Positions 54,441 through 64,000 of a stretch of 64,000 nucleotides of DNA are shown here, piece after piece. Position numbers and translations under genes: made by a program. This DNA comes from Notospermus geniculatus (taxonomy: Eukaryota; Nemertea; Pilidiophora; Heteronemertea; Lineidae): NCBI GenBank assembly GCA_002633025.1, contig NMRB01001287.1:41409-105408 (forward strand). The letters are read 5' to 3'. The first letter of the stretch is position 1, and every line of letters begins with the position of its first letter. The notes under the pieces were generated by a model. That model worked only from the letters and a program-made list of their open reading frames with translations. It was not told the origin of the DNA and did not search any database.

Positions 54441-55870
54441 CTGATAACTAAGATCATTCAAGCATGTAGATTCGAACAGTCTTGTCGAGCAGTCCTGGCG
54501 ATTGGGTATTCGGCATCGCGTGCACTACACGCAAGTCTATTTTTGGGCTGCACATGCCCTATTGTTCACTGCCTGCCTTACAGTACATTACGTGCACGCG
54601 AAATTGCGCCCGAAAGGCTTCATGAATATGGCCCCTGGTTCCTCTGACCATCGATGGTGAGGCTGATTGATATTCACAATGCCATCTAGAGTCATCTTGC
54701 CCTGTCACTAGCTGGGCGAAGTGACTGTAGGCCTTGACATGCTTGATATGTCAAGACCTCTGGAGTAGACCAGTGGAACCAGGCTAACATCCTCTGTCTG
54801 GGCCAGGAGAAAGAGCAGTGCGATGTATTTTGGTCACATCGTGTGCATATTTTTCATGTTGATGATTCATGTATGCATGCAAAGATCGTGGTTCTTTGTA
54901 CCGGTAGGGGCCTAAATGTACATATAAATATCCATAGTTCTGGGGACAAGAAATGCCAAAAGCAGAAAAGTCCCAGAGATATGACCATAATTGGTTTGAT
55001 CACATGCTGACAGTTTGACTGGCAGGCCCCACATGTAGACCTTCCGCTTCGCAGCTCCTTGTGGGCCTACCAGCTAAAAAAACTGATATCAGTTTTTGAA
55101 ATATTCGTCTTTGCTTCGAGACTGTACTCTAGCTTTCTGGGGTGGGGGAGGTTCCAAAGTTGAATGGGTATTAACTCCGCAGGTTCGCTCAAGGCAATAT
55201 CACGTTAGCCGACAATAAAGAATACATCTTCCTTCTGTTGTGATACAACTTTTTTGATTTGGCAGCAAACCATTTGTACAGAAGAATGGACAATATAGGC
55301 CTTCCCTAACGTAACATAAAAGCACAGCATATTCTTTATTCTTCAATAGTTTTGTGTATTGAATGCTTGAAAATTTACAACCTATAAACATGTATGTACA
55401 ACAATCGACATTTCGAACTTGAGACAGAATTTTAACCTCGTTACTTACATGTATAATATTAGCTGTACATCGATATTTACATAATTATCGTGTGACACTT
55501 ACTTTGATGGACTTCACAATGTGTTAAAGTGCATTATGTGGGACGTGTCCATAGAGCATTTGGGGGGGGGGGGGNGGGGGGGAATTGAGAATCAAGCGGA
55601 CACTGACAAAGTCAAAACGTACTATTAAATGCTAATTTTTTTTGTTCCGTCGATGACATATATCCACCGTCCAGAAACTAAAACCCAGGCGACTTCAAGT
55701 GAGACTCTTGTGTTGTAAATGAAATAAGCATACCTACAGAACGTTTTTTGGCCAGGAAAAGGATTGGCCTATGCTCCCATCTCAATTGTCTCTTGATTTC
55801 CAAACTGGTTCTCGAAATCCAGAAATAGCTGGAGAAATGGAAGACTGAATTTCAGAGTCGGCTCACACAG
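54441..55870. other. Intergenic, no gene seen
   Basis: No coding region is supported. It includes a G homopolymer (55561-55581) interrupted by an N at 55575, probably a sequencing or assembly break. Confidence 0.45.
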
Positions 55871-56133
55871 AAGGGAGTAAGAAATAAAAGTGGAAAATAA
55901 GAAATGGAAAATTTTGGAATTTTCTACGAATTTTTCAATTTCTCAAATTGGGATAGAATTTTTTCCCATTTTGAGAAATTTTCTTAAAATGACATGACAT
56001 TTTGTCTGATTTTTCGGGCGATATTTCTCAGAATGGAAATTTTTTACCCCAATTTGAGAAATTGAAAAATTCGCAAGAATTACCAAAACTTCCCTCTTCT
56101 TATTTTCCACTTTTATTTCTTTCTCCCTTACAG
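55871..56133. mobile_element. Foldback MITE abutting the SLC10 3' end
   Basis: The arms AAGGGAGTAAGAAATAAAAG ... TTTTTCAATTTCTCAAA and their complement pair over about 90 bp each. The right arm ends about 65 bp from the SLC10 stop codon and contains the nearest AATAAA for that gene. Confidence 0.8.
56112..56117 (-). promoter_or_regulatory. Candidate polyadenylation signal of SLC10 gene
   Basis: TTTATT (AATAAA on the minus strand) lies 82-87 bp beyond the stop at 56199. It is inside the right arm of the foldback MITE at 55871-56133; the left arm has a second AATAAA in the opposite orientation. Confidence 0.45.
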
Positions 56134-56198
56134 ATATACTTATTAATACGTACATGTACATATGTACACATTTTTATACTGTTGTCCAAGACAATATA

Positions 56199-59015
56199 TC
56201 AACACTTCGTTTCTTCTTCATCTTTCTCTTCACCGTCTACCACTGCAGCCTCTTGTCCAGCAGGAGGTTCCTTCGTTGCAGTCTCATCAACCGGTACGTC
56301 ATTTGGTTCGTCTAGCTCTTCCACCACGTTCGCATCCGTCTTCTTCATTTCGGGATCCTTCGTCTCATGCTCGGGATCCTTCGTCTCATGCTCGGGATCC
56401 TTCGTCTCATACTCGGTCGTATCTTCTTGCTTCTCCAGAACGTCCTTTTCCTTGTCAATGTCAGTGTCATCATCTGAAATCTTTTTTTCGTCATCCTCAG
56501 CAGGAATGTCCTTCTTCATCTCAGAATCGTCCGGCATTTTCGCATTCATTTCAGCTTCATTTGCACCGTTGTCAGCTTTTTCAGCTTTCTTCAGACACGG
56601 AAGGACTCGTTTAAATTTCTCCATATAAATTGCCAAACCAACATGCTCTTCCTCAACGGCTTCACCCTTCTCCCCATCAATGCTGTTTTTTCTTGCTTTC
56701 CTCTTCCGACGACATCGTCGTATTTCATAGAAGACGACTAAAAACAAAGGAGCAATTGGCGTGAACATTGTAGCGGCTATAGAACCAACGATAGCCATTT
56801 CTGCATCCGGTGAAGGGAGAGAAAAGAGCAGCATTAGAATGGCAACTCCAGTGTTCTGAATACCAGTTTCCAACGCGATGGTTTTGACACGTTTCCAAGG
56901 TTGCCGGCAGATTGCACTGACAGCAGCTCCTCCAAAGAATCCACAGAGAGGAAGAATAAATCCAGCCAAGACTACCATTCCAGTGAACAACTTAAACATG
57001 TAGTAGTTCACATAAATACCAAATGTGAACATGAAAATGAGGAAGATCGCCATGAAGGGCCTCGTGATCTTCGCGATCTTTTTGGCTGCGACTGGTTTCT
57101 TGTGTTTGATGATGAGGCCAATGGAGACGGGAACGATGACCATGACGAGAGAGAGAATGATGTTCTCGAACGGGACGGTCACGTTTCCCATGCCGAGTTG
57201 GTCGAGCAGAAGTTTACCCAGGGTAAACATCCACAAGGGAATCATACCTAGAAGGAAGAATGCATCTTCGATTAGACGAAGGGAAGGGACACTGCAGTTT
57301 CAATGCATCAATGGAGTTCGTCATGCCGATACGGATCATAAAACACGGGGGGAGGGGAAGCGTTTTGCTTCACGCCTTCTGACCCTGTATATATACACTA
57401 GCCAACAAATTAGCAACATTTTAACAAGGTGTTGTCTTTTAAAACTCTTTTCCCTTGTTAAACAGCCACAGAAAAACAGCAAACATCTTTTTTAATACAC
57501 AGGACAACATTGTCCAATATGGTGTTTTAACTACATGTATGAAAGTTTTAAAAATGCTGCCAGTGTATACGCAGACCGTAGGGGACGACAGAGATGCCAT
57601 AATGTGAGGTTGTCAAAATTCCCTGCTATTTTGTCAATGAAACAATTGATTTAATTGATTCTTCGGAACAAGCAATCTCTCTAATTGGTCTTTGATTGAC
57701 CAATGGCAGAGCAGAACATACTCACCTAGAGAAGCAATGGTGCTGATCAACGTCATGGTGATACTGAGCGAAACATCACCGAGTAACAAATAGGTATACA
57801 TATTACTGGAACCACCCCCTGGCGAGACACCAATGGCAAATAGGCCTACAGCCTGGCCTGGAGTTATTGGTACCAACTTGCCAATCCCGAACGCAACCTG
57901 AAGAAGAGATTTCGGAGATTACATCATTTTAGAAATGATAACATGTCTGGAGAACGGCACTCTTTGAGATCCCTCAGTTTGATGAGTGCCAAAACCACAG
58001 CTGATTTTCGGAGTCAGTATTGAGTTTCTCCTCTTTCCTTTCAAATGGCCTCAACACTACACCCTCACGGACCTCAGTACGACTTGAAGTACCAGTAATT
58101 CAGTTTGAAATTCATTGCAGTGGCCAGGAAGAAGGATGGCCACAGAAAAAAAGCTGTCCATTTGCTGTACATGTACTTCAACCTGCCTTTCTTTGTCGAA
58201 CAAAGTGCAGGAAATGGCCTAAGATTTCTCTGTTTGGTCCGAATGGGCTTCCTCGGGGAAAGTTCCTTAAATGGTAGTATCAGGAATAAATGGATTGTGT
58301 ATGGAGAAAACAAATTTGAACAAAAGCTTACCGGTGGCATGATGCAAAACTGGCAACAAAACCCAATGATCGGGGCAATCGGACGCTTTAGAACATCTTT
58401 GATGATCTTGATTTCCGTTTTACACCCGATAGCAATTTGCGAGATGAACACAGCAATTGAAACAACAGCAGTGAACGCATCATCCAGGGCTGTTCTTGGT
58501 CGCATTACTGAAACCCTGTACTTTATGTCTAAAGTGACCCATTCCGAATTCGGAGAGGTGTACTTTCCTGTTTCGTCTGGGGTGGGAAAGTCAGTGTCGT
58601 TGCACAGATTCCTGCTACGGTTACAGACATGGAATGTCAGTTCAGTAAAGCCAAGGAAGACGCCGCGGAGGGTGAAGTTTCCGCTGGCTGTCATGTTGGC
58701 TGTATCGTTGGCATTGATGTCCGGGAATTCCTCTACGTGGCTGAGATCAACAAGTGGGTCTACAACTTCAGCTTTCTCAGTGTTCATCACCTGAACGCCG
58801 AGAACCAGATGAGACGAACCGTCAGCTGTGGTATCTTGGTAGAAAACTTTCACCGGTCGCTCCTCATCCATTGGAATCCTATCCATCAAAGGCGGATCGA
58901 AAGCCATGCGAAACGGGAGAATTTCGTTGTACACGGATTGTGCATTCTCGACAAGTGTCGCACGTCCCGTCATCAGCACTCCAGCGAAAATCAAGAAAGA
59001 TCCAAGGTATCCCAT
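56199..59015 (-). CDS. SLC10-family sodium/bile acid cotransporter-like protein
   Basis: Three minus-strand exons: 59015-58332, 57897-57726, 57247-56199. They total 1905 nt and encode 634 aa with consistent phases. The first ~185 residues are a signal peptide (MGYLGSFLIFAGVLMTG) and an extracellular domain with several N-glycosylation sites (NDT, NMT, NFT, NRS). The membrane part carries SLC10 landmarks: IGVSPGGGSSNMYTYLLLGD with following SITMTLISTIASL, and ETGIQNTGVAILML. This arrangement resembles SLC10A3/SLC10A5 more than the short bile-acid carriers. Family members move organic anions with Na+; the substrate is unknown here. The last ~150 residues form a highly charged cytosolic tail, far longer than usual, with a 7-residue repeat (EHETKDP). 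Confidence 0.93.
56351..56413 (-). repeat. 21-bp tandem repeat in the SLC10 tail
   Basis: Three copies of CGGGATCCTTCGTCTCATGCT, at 56351, 56372 and 56393, encode EHETKDP-type heptads in frame. The near-identity suggests recent in-frame expansion, and copy number may vary between individuals. Confidence 0.9.
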
Positions 59016-60373
59016 AGTGACTTCTAAATTCTCAAGTTATGATGTCTTTCGATTTATCTTCCCATGTGAATTTCGTGTCGCATGAGAGAAAATGTACGAC
59101 GAGATTGCTCGGTATCAGGCCTATGTATGTCGCCTTAGAGAAGTCTTTGTCCACTGAGGAAACGAGGACGATGCCCACAGCTATATATCAAACATAAGAT
59201 TACATGTACCATTTTGAATAAACTTCACATCTCAGACGGGTGCAGTCAGCAGTTCGGCAACGTGAGTTCTGTCATTCTGTTTCGTGTTTCAAAGACTTCT
59301 TGGCATCGATCCACCGCCAGCTGATTCATTTCTTAGCTGGCCTAGATTGTATACGCGATGATCCACCCTTAAGATAATTTTGGGTCAATCAAGCATGTGT
59401 CGTTATCTGGACGTCATTCACCTGCACACATAAGAGCACTATTGGCGACTTCGAGTGGTGCGTTTAGGTCATTATACACCGTATATCTTTTGTGCCTCTT
59501 GGCCAAAGCTCCGCCTACCATTTCGTAACTTGACGATTCTGGGTCAAGACTTCCTGGGCCACCCTGCGTAAAGGGGGGGGGGGCTGACGATAATTGGCCT
59601 GATTATCATTTACCGTAGTTCTTTCTCTCGCTGATTACAATCAAATTTACATCTCCTCCATTGTTAAAAAACGTGTTTGATTAAAGGGGGGTTTACACGG
59701 TTCAACATTTGCTGAAAGCTGTTGAACCGTCTAAACCCCAATTCAACACCTTTCAACATGTTGCCAGAAATAGGAACATGAAGCTATTTTGGCAACTTGT
59801 TGAAAGCTGTTGAAAGACCTGTTGAAAGGTGTTGAAGGGGGGAGGGGTTAGACGGTTCAACAGCTTTCAACAACGTTCAACAACTTTCAGCGTTCAACAG
59901 CTTTCAACATGTTGAATCGTGTAACAACACACGAATAAAAATGAAGTAATACGAAAACTCCCAAGAGCGGCAAAGGACGAAGTGAACAGATGATTGAGAA
60001 ATACATGTACAGAGATATGATATAACTTTTTATGTCTGTACGATGGTCAAAATCTGACGAGTGTTTTCAGCTGTTGGTGCACTGTGCCTGTCGCATCGTT
60101 GAATTGGCACTCGACACCACATGACTTCTTCTACCAGCAGAAGTGCAATGTGTTCGTGTGTGCCTTGGAGTCTGGATTTTTGCTTATTGCAACGTGGAAA
60201 ATGCATGGCTTTTATTTCCAGCGTATGTTCCTGCAGGACGACGGGCACTTTCCTGCGCGGGAAGTGGTGACGTCACACGTGGTGATCACGGTCATCGCGT
60301 TATTGTTGCAGAATCAAACTGGCTTGACGTCAGATCGGTCATGTTCCTTTTCCCAGTTTGAATTCGAGCCAAT
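59016..60373. other. Intergenic between SLC10 and PLA2 genes
   Basis: This shared upstream region of two divergent genes (SLC10 minus, PLA2 plus) is about 1.36 kb. A TATATA word on the minus strand at 59182-59188, ~170 bp above the SLC10 start, could be its TATA box (weak). A word-repeat MITE lies at 59682-59923. Nothing coding is supported. Confidence 0.4.
59682..59923. mobile_element. GTTGAAAG word-repeat MITE
   Basis: The left part GGGGGGTTTACACGGTTCAAC and right part GTTGAATCGTGTAA are inverted. The interior consists of GCTGTTGAAAG and CTTTCAACAGC words in both orientations. It is non-coding and of the same style as the CAACTTGTTGCA and GTTTTAAAACG elements. Confidence 0.7.
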
Positions 60374-62729
60374 ATGTCCCTTAGAAGACAAGCGCGGGCA
60401 AAAATCAAAACATTTCTTCAACAGGCCTTTCGTAATCCCAAGTACACAGTTGCTTTCGTGGTATTTTTGAGCATTTTGGTAATTTTCTGGGCGAAAGGAC
60501 GGGATCCGGTTTGTCTGACTCCGACATGTGTGAGAGAGCGCAAGATGGCGAAGCTTTTCAAACTTTTGGACAAGTTCCCAAAATTTGAATGCCCGTCTCA
60601 ATTTTACCTTTATCATCTCCACGACAATGTGCACGTTTATTCCTTACAGGTAAGAATTATTCCTCAATAGAGTTGCATACTAGGTCTACCACTTCTCCTC
60701 TTTCGTTTAGGCCTAGGCCCTACCGTAGGCCTAACTTGCGTCAGGTCTACGCCGTACGGAGGTAGGCTAGGTCTCGTCCTTCCTTCAGCTTGCCGGACTG
60801 ACGCCGCACGTTCAAGGAGAAATTATAGGCCTAGGCTATATACCTTCCAACGATTTCCCAGAAGTCTACACATTTTCAAGTACAATGTACTTCCGAATGA
60901 GAGAAATTGTTCTATCCACTAGACTGAATTGATCAGCGACACCAAGCGAGAAGTAGGCATGTGCCGCGTGCGTTATCTCCATGAAGATCCTGACCTAGAC
61001 CCTCAACAAGGTCAGGAAGACATTGCTGGCAACCTTCATGAAATCAAATCGTCAACAGATTTGCGTCTGATCCGAGAAGTGTGCGATGATTATGCCTACA
61101 TCAGGCCAGGAGGAACGGGGAGGTCCCCAAGTATTGATATTAAGACGATGAACCGTGACGTCATTGATGCTGTCGCACGCTATCAGATGCACATGGAAAA
61201 AGAAGAAACTGAACTCAGGTAACCAACAAACTCGGTTGTTCGCAAGTAGTGTGGCTGGTTTAACATCTTTCCGACGCTCCGACTTCAACTACGAGAATGA
61301 ATTGCAGTCCGCTATGGACATCCTTGATAAAAACGATTTGATAGACGTTACACAATTCGTCAAACACCACTAATTGAAGGCAGAAAAATTTGGCCTTATA
61401 AATCGGAAGTGCGGATAAATAATGAATATTGAAGTCGTAATCCTAGTCGTTACGACTTGAAACACGACTTTAATATTTGCGATTTATGTGCACTTCCGAT
61501 CACGAGTCAAAATTATTCTGCCGCAATGTTATGGCAGTTTACGATTTGCAAACGTCTATCAAATCGTTTCTAAATTATCAAGGGTGTCTACAACGGACTG
61601 CAGTTCATTCGGGTATATTTGAAGTCGGAGTCGGAGAGGTGCTAAACCTCGCTAATTTCTTCTTATCATTTATTAGTTGTATAAATTTGAATTCACACCT
61701 TCTTGTTATAAATGATTGGCATTGGCAAGAATTATAGTGCAGCAAGAAAGACGAAGGGCTGAAAATGAAAGGTACTCTTTTCATGGACATAGAATTTGGT
61801 TCTCACCAGTTCATTATCATTTCAGTGACGAAGAACAAAAAGGTAATCAGACCGATGATCTATTGGCGTTGAGATCTCTAATGCAGGGTATCTATCCCGG
61901 AACGAAGTGGTGTGGCTTTGACAGTTTTGCAAATGATGTCTACAGCGCACTTGGTACGTACGAAACTAAGTAAATGGGTGTTAGTTGGTCATGTTGGCCG
62001 TATGTAGTTGACAACGAATCACAATTTCTTAAGTGCTTATAGGTCGACATTGCGTCTTGAAGCAACTCGACTGATCCGTCGCAGATAAAAAAAACCACCA
62101 CGTACAGGTCGACATTTCAGCGATTGAGAGGAACGGAGCAACTGGCACAGTTACCTCGAACAGCACGCTCCACTAGCGGATCCGGCAGTTGCTCGGAGAC
62201 GTAAGCGCCGGCGCGCTCAGGTCGACAAAATCAGCAGTTGATCAGTCACTCCGAGTTGCTTCCATCGCCGGAAAGCTAGTTACCGCGAGTTGCTTCAAGA
62301 CGCAATGTCGACCTGTAAGCACCTTTAACACGACGAAACATGTAATGCACAGAGATATACCGGTATTCCTCTATTTAGACCCTTTTCCTTTTTTTCTTCA
62401 CGACAGGAACCGAACCGGAAGTAGATGCATGCTGCAGACAACATGAGCATTGTATCCCTCTGGTGGAGTCTTCCCAGACCCGCTACATGTATCACAATCC
62501 CAGCATCCTCCCCGTCAGGCATTGCAAATGCGACCTTGAACTCTACAACTGCTTCCGGAAGACCGAAAGTCCAGTCGCTGCAAAAGTTGCTCACGCTTTC
62601 TTCAATCTTGTGCGGATGAAATGTTTCGATTTCGGCGTGCGGCACTTCTGCTCCTGGAAACTTTTCGGTTTTTGTCTGTTTTCAGAGAAAAAATGTGCAG
62701 CAATCACGCGGTCAAACAAAAAATATTGA
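60374..62729 (+). CDS. Membrane-anchored group III phospholipase A2-like protein
   Basis: Four exons: 60374-60649, 60923-61218, 61826-61953, 62407-62729. They total 1023 nt and encode 340 aa with consistent phases. Residues ~25-42 (AFVVFLSILVIFWA) form a single N-terminal signal-anchor, followed by an unrecognised ~160-residue region. The C-terminal domain matches bee-venom-type (group III) secreted PLA2: IYPGTKWCG, DACCRQHEHC, RHCKCDLELYNC and AHAFFNLVRMKCF, with the family cysteines. The catalytic pair His246/Asp276 is present. However, the Asp next to the His, a calcium ligand in bee PLA2, is Glu247, and the calcium-loop WCGxG glycine is Asp223. It may be weakly active or non-catalytic. 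Group III enzymes hydrolyse the sn-2 ester of phospholipids with Ca2+. Confidence 0.9.
61378..61523. mobile_element. Foldback MITE in PLA2 intron 2
   Basis: The arms GGCAGAAAAATTTGG...ATCGGAAGTGC and GCACTTCCGATC...AATTATTCTGCC are inverted around about 61450. It is short and non-coding. Confidence 0.7.
62033..62321. mobile_element. MITE with 37-bp TIRs in PLA2 intron 3
   Basis: The ends GTGCTTATAGGTCGACATTG ... and complement match over 37 bp with one difference. The interior repeats AGTTGCT and CAGGTCGACA words. It ends about 85 bp before the last PLA2 exon. Confidence 0.8.
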
Positions 62730-63619
62730 TGAAAAATCTTGCATATAATTTTGATTTTTATACATGTATATAGTTTATACATCAGTTTCATGGAATTTCC
62801 CAGTATAGTGGTTTTGACAGAAAGTAGTCAAGAACGATCCCGGAGTGAGTACATTGTGAAAAAAGTGAAAATAAAATATTCTTTGTCATGGGCCTACAAA
62901 TTCTCCTAGAACATATATATGTTTATTTCTTCCACGTGTGTATATTTCTGCCCTTGTGTTTTTAAAAGGCCAGTACCACGAACTCTTCCCCTCAACTGCC
63001 CGTTATATGACCAGTGCATGCAATTTCCAAAAAGCCAGAGTCAGAAGCCTTTATCCCGCTGTGCATGTGGATGCATACAGTTACTATAAGCGTCTTGAAA
63101 GCCTGATATCACCACCGATGTGGAGAATGGCAGATCTATCATAAATTTATGAATCACACCAATAGCGGTGACGGTAGGCATAAATTTCATCATACTCCAC
63201 GACAGCGTTGAAATTTTAACACTGCCATCGACGCTAGATCGCCATCTTGAAAATCTTGACGTCATCGTCGGTGGGGCCGCCATCTTGTTGGTCTTTCAAG
63301 TGACGCGAACTTCTTTTTAAAAATGTTATTTGCAGAAAACAATATTTATCTTGTCGAAAATGAAACAGAATAACTTTATTTACTCTACCGATGTTTGTAT
63401 CGAGTCGATACCTCTGTACACCCATTTACAACAGATCTATATTGTAAGCGTAGAAAACGACGTGATGGGTAACCGCTTTACAAAGAGAAGAATTTCTACT
63501 GTTCACTCCGCGCGCGCACTACTTTTCAAGATGGAAACCTAGCGTCGATACTAGTGTGATATCCCCAGGTATCACCACCTAGCGTCAAGTTTGAAGTTTC
63601 ATGTGTCATCACTGCAAAA
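62730..63619. other. PLA2 3' flank and intergenic region
   Basis: An AATAAA at 62870-62875, 141 bp after the PLA2 stop, is a likely polyadenylation signal. The rest separates two convergent genes. It contains CGCCATCTTGAAAATC and GCCGCCATCTTG words and no supported coding region. Confidence 0.45.
62870..62875 (+). promoter_or_regulatory. Candidate polyadenylation signal of PLA2 gene
   Basis: AATAAA in the context GTGAAAATAAAATATT, the first such word after the PLA2 stop codon. Confidence 0.5.
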
Positions 63620-64000
63620 TTAGGAACGGCGACTTGACTTCGTGGGTTGAGGTGGCGGCTTCGATTTGTACATGCTGATCTTGGTGGATTTTTGTACATG
63701 GTGTTTCTTCCTGAGGGCGTCGAGGGTCAAGGCATGTTTGTGGTAACTAATGTAATTACTGGTAACTATTGGAATAGTTAAAGTCATCACCACGACGCCG
63801 GAGACACAACATAAAACACCGACGACATGACCACTTATTCCAGATGGATAGATGTCGCCGTAACCAACTCCACTCATCGTCACAACCGCCCACCAGAGAC
63901 CATCAGGGATATTCGCGATCAAAGAATGTTTCTCTGTCAGCTCCGCAGCAAATGAAAGCGCCGCGAAAATTAGTACGAAAACACTGAGGACCATTGCGAG
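63620..64000 (-). CDS. Voltage-gated potassium channel, C-terminal exon (partial)
   Basis: The minus-strand frame is open to the window edge, so the 5' part lies outside. It encodes segment S5 ([18 protein letters not shown]), the pore helix and filter ([18 protein letters not shown]), segment S6 and a short basic tail ending at 63620. The GYGD filter assigns it to K+ channels, and the Kv-type [11 protein letters not shown] places it in the voltage-gated group. Two positions are unusual for Kv channels: the filter reads TMSGVGYGD rather than TMTTVGYGD, and the S6 PxP hinge is TIP ([10 protein letters not shown]). The subfamily cannot be decided from this exon. Confidence 0.88.
   Translation of the reverse strand, partial: LAMVLSVFVLIFAALSFAAELTEKHSLIANIPDGLWWAVVTMSGVGYGDIYPSGISGHVVGVLCCVSGVVVMTLTIPIVTSNYISYHKHALTLDALRKKHHVQKSTKISMYKSKPPPQPTKSSRRS

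Noticed and set aside
56002-56628. 208-codon serine/phenylalanine-rich plus-strand frame
   Set aside because: It is the complement of the Glu/Lys-rich SLC10 tail and of the MITE arm; the composition is a by-product.
58105-59027. Plus-strand frames of 132-229 codons across SLC10 exon 1
   Set aside because: They are antisense to a well-supported exon with a signal peptide and correct splice phases; no recognisable protein features.

Overview
The window is animal nuclear DNA, most likely from a marine invertebrate (a deuterostome or a lophotrochozoan; I cannot tell which). The genes have GT-AG introns, gene density is low, and the intergenic and intronic DNA is filled with small inverted-repeat transposons (MITEs), tandem repeats and one decayed Ty3/gypsy-type retrotransposon. 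Single N characters at 2325, 12261, 18278, 21538, 33704, 46068 and 55575 look like assembly gaps. The palindromes TACATGTA and TAGGCCTA recur throughout.

Layout. 1-6190: repeats (a 160-bp array, a ~330-bp array, a 62-bp array, a SINE-like tRNA head) with no convincing gene. 6191-10379: an antisense, frame-broken Ty3/gypsy retrotransposon carrying two nested MITEs. 10380-14770: inverted repeats and the upstream region of the first gene. 14771-22381 (+): a ten-exon, 347-aa secreted peptidyl-alpha-hydroxyglycine alpha-amidating lyase (PAL). 21539-30815 and 30952-40797: two copies of one ~9.3-9.8 kb segment. Each holds the last two PAL exons, a complete seven-exon, 291-aa phytanoyl-CoA dioxygenase-family gene (+), and the 3' end of an SLC17 gene (-). 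40644-49830 (-): that SLC17 (vesicular glutamate transporter-like) gene, only partly resolved at its 5' end. 49831-56198: repeats and MITEs. 56199-59015 (-): a complete three-exon SLC10-family transporter of 634 aa. 60374-62729 (+): a complete four-exon, 340-aa membrane-anchored group III phospholipase A2-like protein. 63620-64000 (-): the last exon of a voltage-gated potassium channel, running off the window.

The genes do not form one pathway. The exon models are well supported: every splice phase agrees, and the summed coding lengths of the PAL, dioxygenase (both copies), SLC10 and PLA2 models are exact multiples of three. The exception is one unresolved junction near the 5' end of SLC17.

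The most unusual signal comes from comparing the two copies of the duplicated segment. They differ at several sites by exactly 6 bp, where TA in one copy is TA-N4-TA in the other, with N4 palindromic (CATG, GGCC or CCGG). This looks like a footprint or micro-insertion process at TA sites. The copies also differ by many whole MITE insertions. One MITE landed on a stop codon and its target duplication restored the stop; another, in PAL, lies inside a splice donor.
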